From Bifidobacterium colobi (GTDB lineage: Bacteria > Actinomycetota > Actinomycetes > Actinomycetales > Bifidobacteriaceae): a stretch of 64,000 nucleotides of DNA. The notes beneath the pieces were generated by a model. That model ran no database searches and was not told where the DNA came from. It saw only the letters and a program-made list of their open reading frames with translations. The stretch lies in NCBI RefSeq assembly GCF_018555455.1, contig NZ_JAFEJU010000003.1, positions 355,305 through 419,304 of the forward strand, written 5' to 3'. The position numbers were made by a program, and so were the translations under genes. Of this stretch, positions 8,627 to 19,748 are shown in pieces. Each line of letters opens with the position of its first letter. Within the stretch, counting starts at the first letter, position 1.

Positions 8627-11326
8627 ATGACGCAGCCGCAATATTCTCCAATTCAACCGCAGCCTGGACCGCAACCGTCGCCATTCCAGCCACAGCAGCC
8701 GCAGCAGCCACAGCAGCCACAGCCGATGTTTGGGCAGCCGCAGCAGCCGCAGTTCGCGCCGCAGCCGCCATATGCTCAACCGCTGGCATCACCGCTGATG
8801 CAGCCGCCGGCACAACCATATGCGCCACCGTACGCACCGCCATATGGTCAGCCACCGATGCAACAACCACCGATGCAACAGTCACCAATGCAGCCGCTGC
8901 CCAATCAGCCACAGCCACAGCAGGCAGGACTGCCACAGCCAAACGGACTGCCACCGATGAACCCGCAGGCCCAGGACTCTGGACTATCGATGATGCAGGA
9001 TTATTTTGGGCAGCAGCCTCAGGAACCACAACGTGCACGTAAGCCTCAGCACTCTAGCGTCCAAGTGCTGCTGCTGATTCTCGGTGTCGCTTTGGTGACC
9101 ATCGCCGTGCTGGCGTTCGCATCGTTCGCGTATACGCTCATCGGCGATATCGGTCGCGCGATTTCCATCGGCGTGGTCGGTCTCATCGCACTGGTCATTG
9201 GCATGCTGCTCACCAAACGACTGCGCGTCACTGCGGAGGGATTGACATGGGCCGGTCTTGCGGCACTGTCCATCGATGCCGCACTGGTGAGCGATATTCC
9301 ACCGGTGGCCAAAGTGGTTGCTGATGGTATTTCCACAGGCATTATCATCGCGATGATTACCGTACTGGCCTATGGGCTGCGATTCATGGCCCCTTATGTG
9401 GCCTTGCCTGATACGGGCAAGCGAGCACAGCCAGTTCCGCAACCGGGTGCTGATGCCGGCACTGTTGCCGGTGCTGTTGCCGCAGAACCATCTGACCACC
9501 AGAACATGACCGCCAGCAAGACCGTCCCGGTGATGCCGCTCAGGGCCACCACCTTGTACGCCATGTGGTCGATTCCATATGCCGTATTGTCGCTGGCTTC
9601 GTCGCTTCCCATTACCAATAAGGATCTGCTCTGGCCGTTGGCGTTCATTATCACGGCCGCAAGCATGGTGCTTTTTGCCGCTTTGGTACGCGTGCCCTCA
9701 CAGGGCCGCTACGCTGATTTCGAGTGGATGACCTCGCTGATCGTGGCCAGCATTGTTCTGGTGATCGCCGGCTTTTCCGCTTCGTTCACGTTGCAAAGCA
9801 CCAAACCTCATTGGCTGGTCGCCATCACGTTCATCATGGTGCCCATTCTTTGGGCCGGCATGCTGCTGATTTTGCATCTGAGGAAGGCCTATCGCACTGG
9901 CAAACCGGTCAACCCGGCACTCCGCATCGTACCCACGCTGGGGCTGGTTTGGTCGCTGACCACAGGTCCCGAATCCGTGCTGCGTGAAACGTTACTGCCG
10001 GTAATCAGCGACGATTGGGCATGGACCATCCCGGACATCATTTCGACACTTATTCTGGCGATCATACTGACGGTCAGCACACTGCTGTTTACCCGCAGCA
10101 AGACGCTCAGCCCTCACGAGCGTATTTCAGCCAGCGCAATGGGGGCGATACTTCTCTCGATTCTGTGCACTTCGTCGTTCTCGCAAAGCAGCACACTGCA
10201 AGCGGTGATGGGCCTCGCTGGATACGTCATCATGCTTACGGTGAGCGCGGCGGCATGGCTGATATCCCTGCGGGCTTCTGTCGCGGCACAAGCAGAGACC
10301 GAAGCGCCGGCGGCCGACACTCGGATTCCTGCCCAGATGGCGGTGAGGCCAAACCGGGTGAAGCCAAACCAGACCAAGGCGACGCGCACCAATGGCGCGT
10401 CCCCGCGCACGCACACACCCAAACCCAAAGGATTCATGCCGTCCCCGTATATTCCGGAACGCAGCACCCAACCGCATCCGGAATCATTGCGCTCTCGTCC
10501 CTATCCCCCGGCTCCTGAAGATGCAGAAGTCAAGGCAATAGCGCAACCGGCATCAGCCGTCAATGTCATGGCAGCCGCCGTGCCGACAGCCGCGGCCACA
10601 CCAATGCCATCGGCACCATTGGCGGCAAATCCGTATCCTGTGCAACCTCCTGCGCAGCCTTCCATGCAACCTCCTGCACAGCCTTGGGCGGTGTCGCCAT
10701 ACCCGATGCCGCCGGCACAACCCATGCGATCCACGCCCATGCCGCAGCAGCCGGCGCCTCGAACCGCATATCTGAGGAAAGACACCGTAACCTATCATCT
10801 TTCCCCGTCGGCGCTTATCGTGACTGGCTTCTCCCTCGTCAGCGCCATTGCGCTGATACGTACTGCAGCCACTGAGGTAGACCCCTTCGTTCCGGTGGAC
10901 GTCATCACCGCCCTTGCCGGTTTGGCAGCGCTGATCGTTGGCATTTGCTGCCTTCAGCTCAAGCCACGTCTCCGCAGCTGGCCCGCGCTGTGGCTCGGAT
11001 TGACACTGCTCATGGTGCCGTCACTGCTGATGAGTTGGACCAACACCCCAGCATTGCCACGCACGATTGCACTGTTCACCATCGCCGTGATCGCACTGCT
11101 TATTGGCGCCATCAGAGGACTGCAAGCACCATTGGTGTACGGCACGGTGATTCTCATCATCCATGTGATTACGGTGATTTGGCCGTGGCTTGCCGAATTC
11201 TCCCGCCACTATTGGTGGGTTTGGCTGCTCGTCGGCGGCGTGATACTCATTGCCGCAGCAGCACGATACGAGGCGAGTCTCAAATCGATGCGCACGTTGG
11301 CCGCTCGCATCAGCGACCTGCGCTAA
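8627..11326 (+). CDS. Large Pro/Gln-rich multi-spanning membrane protein of unknown function
   Basis: 899 residues from the ATG at 8627 (GGTAGGTGG upstream; the in-frame GTG at 8618 overlaps that site). Residues 1-~135 are low-complexity Pro/Gln with PMQQP-type repeats. A membrane block of about eleven helices follows (~150-545), then an Ala/Pro-rich cytosolic linker (~550-710) with a second run of PPAQP repeats, and a final block of about six helices (~730-880). The layout resembles large actinobacterial membrane proteins with a disordered Pro-rich head. No catalytic motif is visible. It is a single gene in its own transcription unit. Confidence 0.8.
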   Translation: MTQPQYSPIQPQPGPQPSPFQPQQPQQPQQPQPMFGQPQQPQFAPQPPYAQPLASPLMQPPAQPYAPPYAPPYGQPPMQQPPMQQSPMQPLPNQPQPQQAGLPQPNGLPPMNPQAQDSGLSMMQDYFGQQPQEPQRARKPQHSSVQVLLLILGVALVTIAVLAFASFAYTLIGDIGRAISIGVVGLIALVIGMLLTKRLRVTAEGLTWAGLAALSIDAALVSDIPPVAKVVADGISTGIIIAMITVLAYGLRFMAPYVALPDTGKRAQPVPQPGADAGTVAGAVAAEPSDHQNMTASKTVPVMPLRATTLYAMWSIPYAVLSLASSLPITNKDLLWPLAFIITAASMVLFAALVRVPSQGRYADFEWMTSLIVASIVLVIAGFSASFTLQSTKPHWLVAITFIMVPILWAGMLLILHLRKAYRTGKPVNPALRIVPTLGLVWSLTTGPESVLRETLLPVISDDWAWTIPDIISTLILAIILTVSTLLFTRSKTLSPHERISASAMGAILLSILCTSSFSQSSTLQAVMGLAGYVIMLTVSAAAWLISLRASVAAQAETEAPAADTRIPAQMAVRPNRVKPNQTKATRTNGASPRTHTPKPKGFMPSPYIPERSTQPHPESLRSRPYPPAPEDAEVKAIAQPASAVNVMAAAVPTAAATPMPSAPLAANPYPVQPPAQPSMQPPAQPWAVSPYPMPPAQPMRSTPMPQQPAPRTAYLRKDTVTYHLSPSALIVTGFSLVSAIALIRTAATEVDPFVPVDVITALAGLAALIVGICCLQLKPRLRSWPALWLGLTLLMVPSLLMSWTNTPALPRTIALFTIAVIALLIGAIRGLQAPLVYGTVILIIHVITVIWPWLAEFSRHYWWVWLLVGGVILIAAAARYEASLKSMRTLAARISDLR

Positions 11327-11356
11327 GCTGCTCGTCCAGATCAATAAATCCATATC

Positions 11357-11398
11357 AATAGGCTCTTCGCTCCATCGCGGAGAGCCTATTGTTCTTTC
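11357..11398 (+). terminator. Rho-independent terminator after the 8627 gene
   Basis: A 14-bp stem beginning AATAGGCTCT (11357) pairs with a strand ending AGAGCCTATT (11390), loop of 6, followed by GTTCTTTCG. It may also serve the convergent gene ending at 11435. Confidence 0.85.
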
Positions 11399-11434
11399 GT
11401 CTCGCCGCTCTACGTGCTCTGCGGTTGTGCGTTC

Positions 11435-12511
11435 TCACCACCGGCCGGCAATCGGCGTACCGCATTCGGGGCAGCGCCCATCGGTGCCGCTTAACCGGTC
11501 GGTGATGATGCGATACCAGTCGCGTTCAATCAGCACTGCCCGGCACTTCGGGTTCGGGCAGTATGTGGTGTCGCCGGCGTGATCGTGCACGTTGCCGGTG
11601 TACATATAGTGCAGTCCTTCGTTCATGGCAATCGTGCGTGCGCGGGTCAACGTGCCGTGCGGGGTCGGCTCAATATCCTGCATTTTCCAAGCTGGGTGGA
11701 AAGCGGAGAAATGCAGCGGCACATCATGGCCAAGATGCTCTCGAATCCACGCGCATTCGGCGTGAATCTGCGCATCATCATCGTTGAGGCCGGGAATCAA
11801 TAGCGTGGTGAGTTCCACCCACACGTGATCGCCGCTTGGCGTGCGCGCCTCGTTCACCGCATAGTCGATGGTGTCGAGCACATCGTTGAGATGCGTGCCG
11901 GTCACTTTCCAATAGAAATCCTCGGTGAAGCCTTTCAAATCGATGTTCGCCGCATCCATCGCCGCGTAGAACTCCGGCCGTGCCGCGGCACTCATGTATC
12001 CGGCGGTCACGGCAATCGGATGAATGCCCCGCTCGCGGCATGCTTGAGCGGTATCAATCGCATATTCCGCGAACACGATTGGATCATTGTAGGTGAACGC
12101 CACCGAGTCGATGCCTCGGTCCGCCGCCACTTGTGCAATCTTCTCCGGACTGGCTTCCACGCCAAGCCTATCGAAGTCACGAGCCTTGGAAATATCCCAG
12201 TTCTGGCAGAATCGGCATCCGGAATTGCAGCCGGCGGTACCGAAACTCAGCACGCTGGACCCCGGATGGAAATGGTTGAGCGGCTTTTTCTCCACTGGGT
12301 CCACGGCGAATCCCGAGCTGCGGCCATAGGTGTCCGACACGATAACGCCATCATGATTGGAGCGGACGAAGCAGAATCCTCGTTGCCCAGGCTTCAGCAC
12401 GCAGCGCCGTGGGCACAGTTCGCAGCGCGCGCGTTTGCTGCCATCATCGTATTTCGTCTGCCAGCGGCCGATGGCAGCTGCCGGCACTGTGGAATAATCA
12501 GTGCTCGGCAT
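11435..12511 (-). CDS. AmmeMemoRadiSam system radical SAM enzyme
   Basis: 358 residues. The [4Fe-4S] motif C95-x3-C99-x2-C102 (CNSGCRFC) defines a radical SAM protein. A Cys-rich N-terminus (CELCPRRCVL, residues 30-38) and a C-terminal zinc-ribbon-like segment (CPNPKC ... CPEC) match the activating-enzyme-like protein of AmmeMemoRadiSam loci. Its start overlaps the end of the Memo-AMMECR1 gene by 14 bases, indicating translational coupling. The reaction is not established; family association with the neighbour is strong. Confidence 0.9.
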   Translation of the reverse strand: MPSTDYSTVPAAAIGRWQTKYDDGSKRARCELCPRRCVLKPGQRGFCFVRSNHDGVIVSDTYGRSSGFAVDPVEKKPLNHFHPGSSVLSFGTAGCNSGCRFCQNWDISKARDFDRLGVEASPEKIAQVAADRGIDSVAFTYNDPIVFAEYAIDTAQACRERGIHPIAVTAGYMSAAARPEFYAAMDAANIDLKGFTEDFYWKVTGTHLNDVLDTIDYAVNEARTPSGDHVWVELTTLLIPGLNDDDAQIHAECAWIREHLGHDVPLHFSAFHPAWKMQDIEPTPHGTLTRARTIAMNEGLHYMYTGNVHDHAGDTTYCPNPKCRAVLIERDWYRIITDRLSGTDGRCPECGTPIAGRW

Positions 12512-14249
12512 ACGCGCTCACCTCGTATCGTTCACAAGTGATTTCGCCGTCATGCCAGTCATACGATGGCGCAATGCCAGCTTTGGCCAGCAGATGCGAA
12601 ACGAAATCATGCGGTACCTGCAACTGCTCCCAGACTTGCGGCAGGAAGGTGGCTCTACGGCCGTGACGGTCGGTCAGAATAAGACCATCGATGCCGGGCC
12701 GCAGTGTTTGCTCAAGTTCAGTGCGCGACTGTACCGGCAGCGGACTCGGCTTGCCAAGTACCGAAACCTCCACGTGGAGCAGCGGATATTCATCTTTGCT
12801 CACCGGGAAGAATCGCGGGTCATGGGCCGCGGCATCCACGGCATGATCCGCCACATCCTTGCCAAGCGCCCGGTAGGCTTCCAATGTGCCGATGCAGCCA
12901 CGCAGCTGACCGTGTTCGGTCAAAGTCACAAAGCTGGCACCGGGCTCGTCCAGCCAAGGATTGCTGCTGATGATTACTTCCGGACTGTTGCTTGGGTCAT
13001 TCTCGAGTCCCAGATGCTGGCGAATGGCCGCGCGTGCGAGACTGAGCAGTGCTGTGCGACGATTTGCCTCATCTACTTGCTCTGCTGACGTACGACTGGC
13101 GGAATCCTGCTTGGAATCATTACTGACATGATTATCGACATGAGTTCTGGAGGCAGACTCAGTGCTGTTGCCGGTAGCTTCGCTTTGCCATACCGCGAAC
13201 GACGCATAGCCGACCACGGGCTCGTCGGGATCGTCCATCGCGGGGCGCGGCTTGCCGGCGAGCGCCACCACGCCATCGTCGCCGGAAGTGCTGCGGCAGA
13301 GGAGCCGTAAGTCGAACTGCGGGTTTGTGGGCGTGGCGGTATTCTCCTGCGACGAATCAGCTGTTTCACGAGATGTTTCACGCTTTGCCGAGTCGAGTCC
13401 GCGGGTCAGTACGTCGAGCAGCCCGTTGATAGGGTACGCGCCGCACGCCCTGCGCGGATGGATCGGCAGCCGCAAGTGCGCAATATTGTCTATGGTCTCG
13501 TCATCCAGCTGGCGCGCATAGGCTTCTGGATGGTAGTGCGATAAATCAGAGCTGATGACGATGACCGTCTCCGGGCCTCCCCACAGTGAACGCAGCACGT
13601 CACCGACTTCTTCGGGGCTGGCATCCCCGGCGTTCAGCGGCACAATGCTCAGGTCAGGGCCGAATATGGTTTGCAGGAATGGGATCTGCACTTCCACCGC
13701 ATGCTCGTGCGCATGTGTAGGATCGTTGACAATCAGCGCCGAATCTGGAACATTAGGATGCGCATGCATACCGGAACGCAACGGCTCATCAGCTGCCAGT
13801 CCCAAAGCCCTGCGCTCTGCATTCACATCTACTGATGCCTCACCTAGCGGCGTTGCAAATGCCGTTGCCGTAGAACAGGCGACGCCACGCACGGCAACAC
13901 GGTGGGTGGGCCCCACAATCACCGCACGGGTCACACTTCCCCGCCCCCGTTCAAGCAAAGCGTAGGCGAGCGCCGCAGTCGTACCGGAATACACGTATCC
14001 AGCGTGCGGCACAATCACTGCTTTCGGCACACCTGCCGGCAGCTGCGGCGCTAGTTCTTTGAGCAGCGCGCGGCCGTAGTCAAGCTGGGTATTGATCAGC
14101 TGCTTGAGCCGAGTCCTATCCGCCGGGTAGAACGTGCCGGCAACCGCAGCCGGGCGCACATACCCTTGCCGAGCACTGTTGCCTGCGCTCGCTGCGCTCC
14201 TTGTAGTACTGCGAACATCCTTGTTCTGATGGATATCGAAACTCACCAT
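12498..14249 (-). CDS. Memo-AMMECR1 fusion protein (AmmeMemoRadiSam components B and A)
   Basis: 583 residues from the ATG at 14249, chosen because AGGGG lies upstream; a GTG three codons earlier overlaps that site. Residues ~35-340 form a Memo domain, related to metal-dependent extradiol dioxygenases (IVPHAGYVYSG, SSDLSHYHP with candidate His ligands). Residues ~395-575 form an AMMECR1 domain (SFVTLTEHGQLRGCIGTLEAYR with the conserved LRGCIG). A Ser/Thr/Asp-rich linker (~290-390) joins them. With the overlapping radical SAM gene it completes the system, proposed to modify a small molecule or protein. Confidence 0.9.
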   Translation of the reverse strand: MVSFDIHQNKDVRSTTRSAASAGNSARQGYVRPAAVAGTFYPADRTRLKQLINTQLDYGRALLKELAPQLPAGVPKAVIVPHAGYVYSGTTAALAYALLERGRGSVTRAVIVGPTHRVAVRGVACSTATAFATPLGEASVDVNAERRALGLAADEPLRSGMHAHPNVPDSALIVNDPTHAHEHAVEVQIPFLQTIFGPDLSIVPLNAGDASPEEVGDVLRSLWGGPETVIVISSDLSHYHPEAYARQLDDETIDNIAHLRLPIHPRRACGAYPINGLLDVLTRGLDSAKRETSRETADSSQENTATPTNPQFDLRLLCRSTSGDDGVVALAGKPRPAMDDPDEPVVGYASFAVWQSEATGNSTESASRTHVDNHVSNDSKQDSASRTSAEQVDEANRRTALLSLARAAIRQHLGLENDPSNSPEVIISSNPWLDEPGASFVTLTEHGQLRGCIGTLEAYRALGKDVADHAVDAAAHDPRFFPVSKDEYPLLHVEVSVLGKPSPLPVQSRTELEQTLRPGIDGLILTDRHGRRATFLPQVWEQLQVPHDFVSHLLAKAGIAPSYDWHDGEITCERYEVSAYAEH

Positions 14250-14290
14250 AACGACCACCCCTAAGTATTATGGTAGTCGTCTCAGTCCAA

Positions 14291-15703
14291 TCAAAACAAA
14301 GCATCCTGGGCGAAGTCGTCATCAGCATCGTCGAGCGCGGTGGCGGACGGCTTGAAGGCGGATGGACCTTCTTGGGCGAGCTGATCGCTGGCGGCTGCGG
14401 AAGCATCGCGCAAGGTGCCGTCGAGCGTCACGGCATCCGGTGAGACGAGGAACATGCGATTATTGACACCGGCCAAATACAGTCCGCCCAGCGATTCCAC
14501 GCGGGACAATGCCACGTACCCCATGCCGGGGGCGAAGGTGCGGCGCAAATCCATCACCGCGCGGTCGAGCGTCATGCCTTGGGACTTGTGAATCGTGATG
14601 CCCCACGCACAGCGCAACGGCACCTGCGAAACCGAAGCCAGCACGGTTTCGCCATCCATCATCTCCCATGTGGCCGGCTTCATCGTCACGATATTGCCGT
14701 TCTCGAATTCCACAATCGGCCAGCCACCCTTAGCCTCAGGCGCGAATGCGCGCACCGTTCCCAGCGAACCGTTGACGAACTGCCGGTCGGCATCATTGCG
14801 CAATGCCATAACCGCCGCACCTATCTTGAGCACCAAATGCTCCGGGGCGAGCATGTTCTTCTTCAGCCGGTCCACCAGATTCACCGGACCAGCAGTCTCG
14901 GCAAAGAACTCATGGCTTTCGCTTGGAATCTGGCGCAATCGCAAATCGTTCAGCCCATCAGCCTGGCGATTCACTGGGAACAGATGCACTGCCACTTTGC
15001 CGGGCTCCGGCATGACTCCTAGGCGAGTCACCAATGCGTCGAGATCGCTTTGGGTCACGTTGCTTTCGCGAATGTCGGTGAGCACGGTGAGCAACGCACC
15101 GGTGTCTTGCCTGTGCTGCTCGGTCAGATAGCAGATGGCGGGATTCAGCTCATCCCATACCAACGATTCAGTGACGAATCCTTCCGGATTTCTGCCAGCC
15201 TTGGCATACTGCTCACGAGCTGCCACAAATTCAGGTGTCGGCGCAATCACATCATTATTGCGCCCGGAAACGGAAACCGGCGGCAGCTGGAAGAAGTCGC
15301 CGGAGAGCACAACTTGAATACCGCCGAAAGGTCTGGGATCGCGGCGGACTGCACGGCAAACCTGATCGACCATGTCGAACAGCCAGGCGTGCATCATGGA
15401 CACTTCATCGATAACAAGAATGTCGGTGGCCTGAATCTTGCGTTTGCGGCGGGTTTTGATGAGCTTCAGCAGATTGGCGGTCAAGCTTGTGGCCACGCCT
15501 ATGCCACTCCACGAGTGAATGGTCTGCCCATTGATATGCGTGGATGCTATACCTGTGGACGCAGTGACCGCCACATCAGCGCCGTCGGCCCTAGCCTGAC
15601 GAATGAACTCGTTGAGCGTGTAGGTCTTGCCGGCACCGGGAGCGCCGGTCAAGAAGACATTCGCACCGGCATTCAGGATGGCTAGGGCTTCGCTTTGGCG
15701 CAT
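14291..15703 (-). CDS. Pif1-like DNA helicase / AAA ATPase
   Basis: 470 residues. Walker A GAPGAGKT at 20-27, Walker B-type ILVIDEVSM near residue 100, the Pif1/RecD-type motif GGIQVVLSGDFFQLPPV, and a C-terminal helicase motif WGITIHKSQGMTLDRAVMDL with YVALSRVESLGGLYL identify superfamily 1B. It would unwind DNA 5'-3'. The ~40-residue C-terminus is acidic (DDADDDFAQDALF) and probably a protein-binding tail. It lies 13 bases downstream of orn on the same strand, so the two are likely co-transcribed. Confidence 0.88.
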   Translation of the reverse strand: MRQSEALAILNAGANVFLTGAPGAGKTYTLNEFIRQARADGADVAVTASTGIASTHINGQTIHSWSGIGVATSLTANLLKLIKTRRKRKIQATDILVIDEVSMMHAWLFDMVDQVCRAVRRDPRPFGGIQVVLSGDFFQLPPVSVSGRNNDVIAPTPEFVAAREQYAKAGRNPEGFVTESLVWDELNPAICYLTEQHRQDTGALLTVLTDIRESNVTQSDLDALVTRLGVMPEPGKVAVHLFPVNRQADGLNDLRLRQIPSESHEFFAETAGPVNLVDRLKKNMLAPEHLVLKIGAAVMALRNDADRQFVNGSLGTVRAFAPEAKGGWPIVEFENGNIVTMKPATWEMMDGETVLASVSQVPLRCAWGITIHKSQGMTLDRAVMDLRRTFAPGMGYVALSRVESLGGLYLAGVNNRMFLVSPDAVTLDGTLRDASAAASDQLAQEGPSAFKPSATALDDADDDFAQDALF

Positions 15704-15716
15704 TCTTGGTTTCGTT

Positions 15717-16367
15717 CTACTTATTCAGCAGGCTGGTGGCTACGATTTGCTCGGCAATGGCCTTGGCCTGGGCATCATCCGGACCGGGGGCCGGAGCCAT
15801 GAATGCCTTGCGGTAGTAGCGCAGCTCATCAAGGGATTCGATGATGTCTGCGAGCGCACGGTGACCGCCGTTCTTCGGCGGACGGTTCTCGTACACGGCC
15901 GGGTACCAGCGGCGGGCAAGTTCCTTGAGGGTGCTCACGTCCACACTGCGATAGTGCAGGTGGCTCATCAGATTCGGCATGTAATGGTCAAGGAACTTCT
16001 TGTCGGAGCCGATAGTGTTGCCGGCGAGCAGCGGCTTCACGCCTTCCGGGGTGAAACGAAGCACATAGTCGGTGACCTTCTTTTCGGCTTCTTCAAGGCT
16101 CAGGCCGTTTTCCCACTCGTTAATCAGACCGGAGCGGGTGTGCATGTTGCGCACAAAGTCGTTCATATGGTCCACGGCCTTCTGGCTGGGCTTGATGACG
16201 AAGTCCACGCCCTCGTCCAGCACATTTAGGTCGAAGTCGGTGGGTACCACGGACACCTCGACCAGCTCGTCGCCGCCGAAGATATCCAATCCGGTCATTT
16301 CGCAGTCAATCCAGATCAGGCGCGAATCCTTGGCGCTGTAGGTTTCCGCATCATGGCTGTCTACCAT
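15717..16367 (-). CDS. orn: Oligoribonuclease (DEDDh exonuclease)
   Basis: 216 residues. The first exonuclease motif IDCEMTGLD is at residues 20-28 (D21, E23). The C-terminal motif [10 protein letters not shown] supplies the catalytic His and Asp. The enzyme degrades 2-5 nt RNA fragments to mononucleotides at the end of mRNA decay, and pGpG where c-di-GMP is used. Length matches the actinobacterial family. AAGAGG lies about 7 bases before the ATG. It is first in the orn-helicase pair. Confidence 0.95.
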   Translation of the reverse strand: MVDSHDAETYSAKDSRLIWIDCEMTGLDIFGGDELVEVSVVPTDFDLNVLDEGVDFVIKPSQKAVDHMNDFVRNMHTRSGLINEWENGLSLEEAEKKVTDYVLRFTPEGVKPLLAGNTIGSDKKFLDHYMPNLMSHLHYRSVDVSTLKELARRWYPAVYENRPPKNGGHRALADIIESLDELRYYRKAFMAPAPGPDDAQAKAIAEQIVATSLLNK

Positions 16368-16470
16368 GTTTTGCCTCTTTTCTTCGTTTCACCCGTTATT
16401 GCAAGAACAGTTCAGACTATACCCCAGCGCCTACAAGCCTCATGCAGGACGTCTTTCCTGAAAACTTCCT

Positions 16471-16559
16471 TTGACTGTAGGTTTTTGAACGAAATATGTC
16501 CAAAACCCTACAGTCAGAGTGGAATTTCCTACAGCGACCGTTCAATTCCCTTCAGTCAA
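16471..16559. repeat. 89-bp element of four 21-base units (1 + 3 inverted)
   Basis: One forward unit (16471-16491), a 5-base spacer AAATA, then three contiguous reverse units (16497-16517, 16518-16538, 16539-16559). Unit consensus is TTGACTG-N2-GG-N6-AACG; the first and last copies match it fully, the two middle ones are degenerate. The element lies between guaB's terminator and the orn start. A second element of the same total length is at 40628-40716. The remainder of 16368-16691 shows only the guaB terminator. Confidence 0.85.
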
Positions 16560-16604
16560 TCAATGTATTCCATGTACTTGATGGGGACTGAGGGCACATA
16601 CACG

Positions 16605-16632
16605 AAAAGGGCCCGCCTGAGCGAGCCCTTTC
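16605..16632 (-). terminator. Terminator of guaB
   Basis: On the - strand GAAAGGGCTCGC pairs with GCGGGCCCTTTTC (small bulge), with the descending arm ending in TTTTC. Confidence 0.75.
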
Positions 16633-16691
16633 AGCAGTAATCAAGTAATCAGACCTGGCCTATCCAGCAATCAGACAAGCCGGCAGTCGGA

Positions 16692-18269
<1,578 letters not shown>

Positions 18270-18410
18270 CTAACGCGACACACTGCTGTTAGCGGTCACA
18301 ATTTCATCAAGAATAACTGACCTAATCCGATGCCTTCAGGCTGATTCCGCACTGTGGTCATGACTGTGGTCACGCCTGAGGTCACTGCGCTGGCTATGCC
18401 CGGGCAGCAA

Positions 18411-19748
18411 TCATGCGCCATGCTGTTGGGTATGACTCTGCTCAGCCACGGCGACATCAGCTGCGATGGCGGCAGCCGGCGAGGCAGCAGTCGTATTGTC
18501 CGCAGTAGTACTGGCAGCATCCGCACTGTCAGCAGCATCACCATCAGCTTCAGCAGCACCCGCCGCATCATCAGCGCCCTTCGCCTTACCCGCCGGCATG
18601 GTCACATGCCGTGCGCCTTCACGAACCGCCTCCATAGCGAGGCTTTCCGCGCGCAGTTCAGGAATGCGATGTTTCAGATACGGATACATGGTGGCCACAG
18701 TCAGCACGGCGACCGCCACAATCATGCCGATAAGCACATGCTGAGCCTTAAAGAACAGAATCGTCAGCGAACCGAAGGCGATCAGTGCCGCCCAACCCCA
18801 CAGAATCAGCACGGCCCCGCGCACGGAGTGACCGATTTTCAGCATGCGGTGATGCAGATGCATACGATCCGGATGCATTGGGGATTGGCCTTTGGCAAGC
18901 CTTCGTACAATGGCCAGGCACATGTCGAGCACTGGCAGGAACAGTACCAGAATCGGCAACAGGATTGGCATGAACACCGGCAGATAGATGCTTGCGTGGA
19001 TGGATGCCGGGTCAAGACGGCCGGTCATCACAATCGAAGCGCAGGTAATGAGGTAGCCGAGCAGCATCGAACCGGAGTCACCCATGAACAGCTTGGCCGG
19101 ATGCCAGTTGTGCAGAATGAAGCCTACGCACACGCCCACCATCATCACGTCAATCAACGTGGCCAGCGACGCATAGCTGGGCGAATAACGCGCGATGATG
19201 TACGAGTACAAGGCGAACGCAATACCGCCGATGGCCACAATGCCGGAAGCCAGACCGTCCAATCCATCCACGAAGTTCACTGCGTTGATGGATGCCACGA
19301 TAAGGAACGCGGTAATCGCCATGGACAGGCTTGGCGAGGCGGTGACCAGCGAGCCGCCCAACGGCAGTGAGATGATCTGCAAACCGCCCCAGGCCACGAA
19401 CACGGATATCAGCAACTGACCGGCGAGCTTCAGCATCCAATCCAGATCCCAAAGGTCATCGGCCATGCCAAGCAGGCTGATCATAATGCCGCCCGCCAGA
19501 ATCACCCACATTTGATGGTTTCCGGTGAACAGACCGGATAAAAACATGGTTTTGCTGGCGAATATGGTGGCCACCGTGAACCCGATGAGCATACCCAGGC
19601 CGCCCATGCGCGGGGTGGGAATCTTATGCACATCGCGGGCGCGCACCTCGCCCACTGCACCGATTTCAATGGCCACGTGGCGAATCAGTGGTGTTACCAG
19701 CCAGGTCACGCCACCGGCAATGGCGGCAATCAGCAGATAGATTCTCAC
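18411..19748 (-). CDS. wecA: Undecaprenyl-phosphate sugar-1-phosphate transferase (WecA/MraY family)
   Basis: 445 residues, about eleven transmembrane helices. Family motifs are present: MADDLWDLDW (DDxxD-like, near 96), NAVNFVDGLDGLA (near 155), and the basic loop MHLHHRML (near 300). It would transfer a HexNAc-1-phosphate to undecaprenyl phosphate, starting cell-wall glycopolymer assembly. The last ~70 residues are an Ala/Asp-rich cytosolic tail of low complexity. The start is GTG at 19748, overlapping the tsaC stop (GTGA), so translation is coupled to tsaC. Confidence 0.9.
   Translation of the reverse strand: MRIYLLIAAIAGGVTWLVTPLIRHVAIEIGAVGEVRARDVHKIPTPRMGGLGMLIGFTVATIFASKTMFLSGLFTGNHQMWVILAGGIMISLLGMADDLWDLDWMLKLAGQLLISVFVAWGGLQIISLPLGGSLVTASPSLSMAITAFLIVASINAVNFVDGLDGLASGIVAIGGIAFALYSYIIARYSPSYASLATLIDVMMVGVCVGFILHNWHPAKLFMGDSGSMLLGYLITCASIVMTGRLDPASIHASIYLPVFMPILLPILVLFLPVLDMCLAIVRRLAKGQSPMHPDRMHLHHRMLKIGHSVRGAVLILWGWAALIAFGSLTILFFKAQHVLIGMIVAVAVLTVATMYPYLKHRIPELRAESLAMEAVREGARHVTMPAGKAKGADDAAGAAEADGDAADSADAASTTADNTTAASPAAAIAADVAVAEQSHTQQHGA

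Noticed and set aside
8559..9038. Ala/Val-rich - strand frame
   Set aside because: Reverse reading of the CAG/CCG repeat region encoding the Pro/Gln-rich head.
13361..13383. Two TGTTTCACG half-sites resembling parS
   Set aside because: They are direct repeats, not the inverted parS palindrome, and lie inside a coding region.
16471..16559. CRISPR array
   Set aside because: Units are contiguous with no unique spacers, orientation flips, and no cas genes are in the window.
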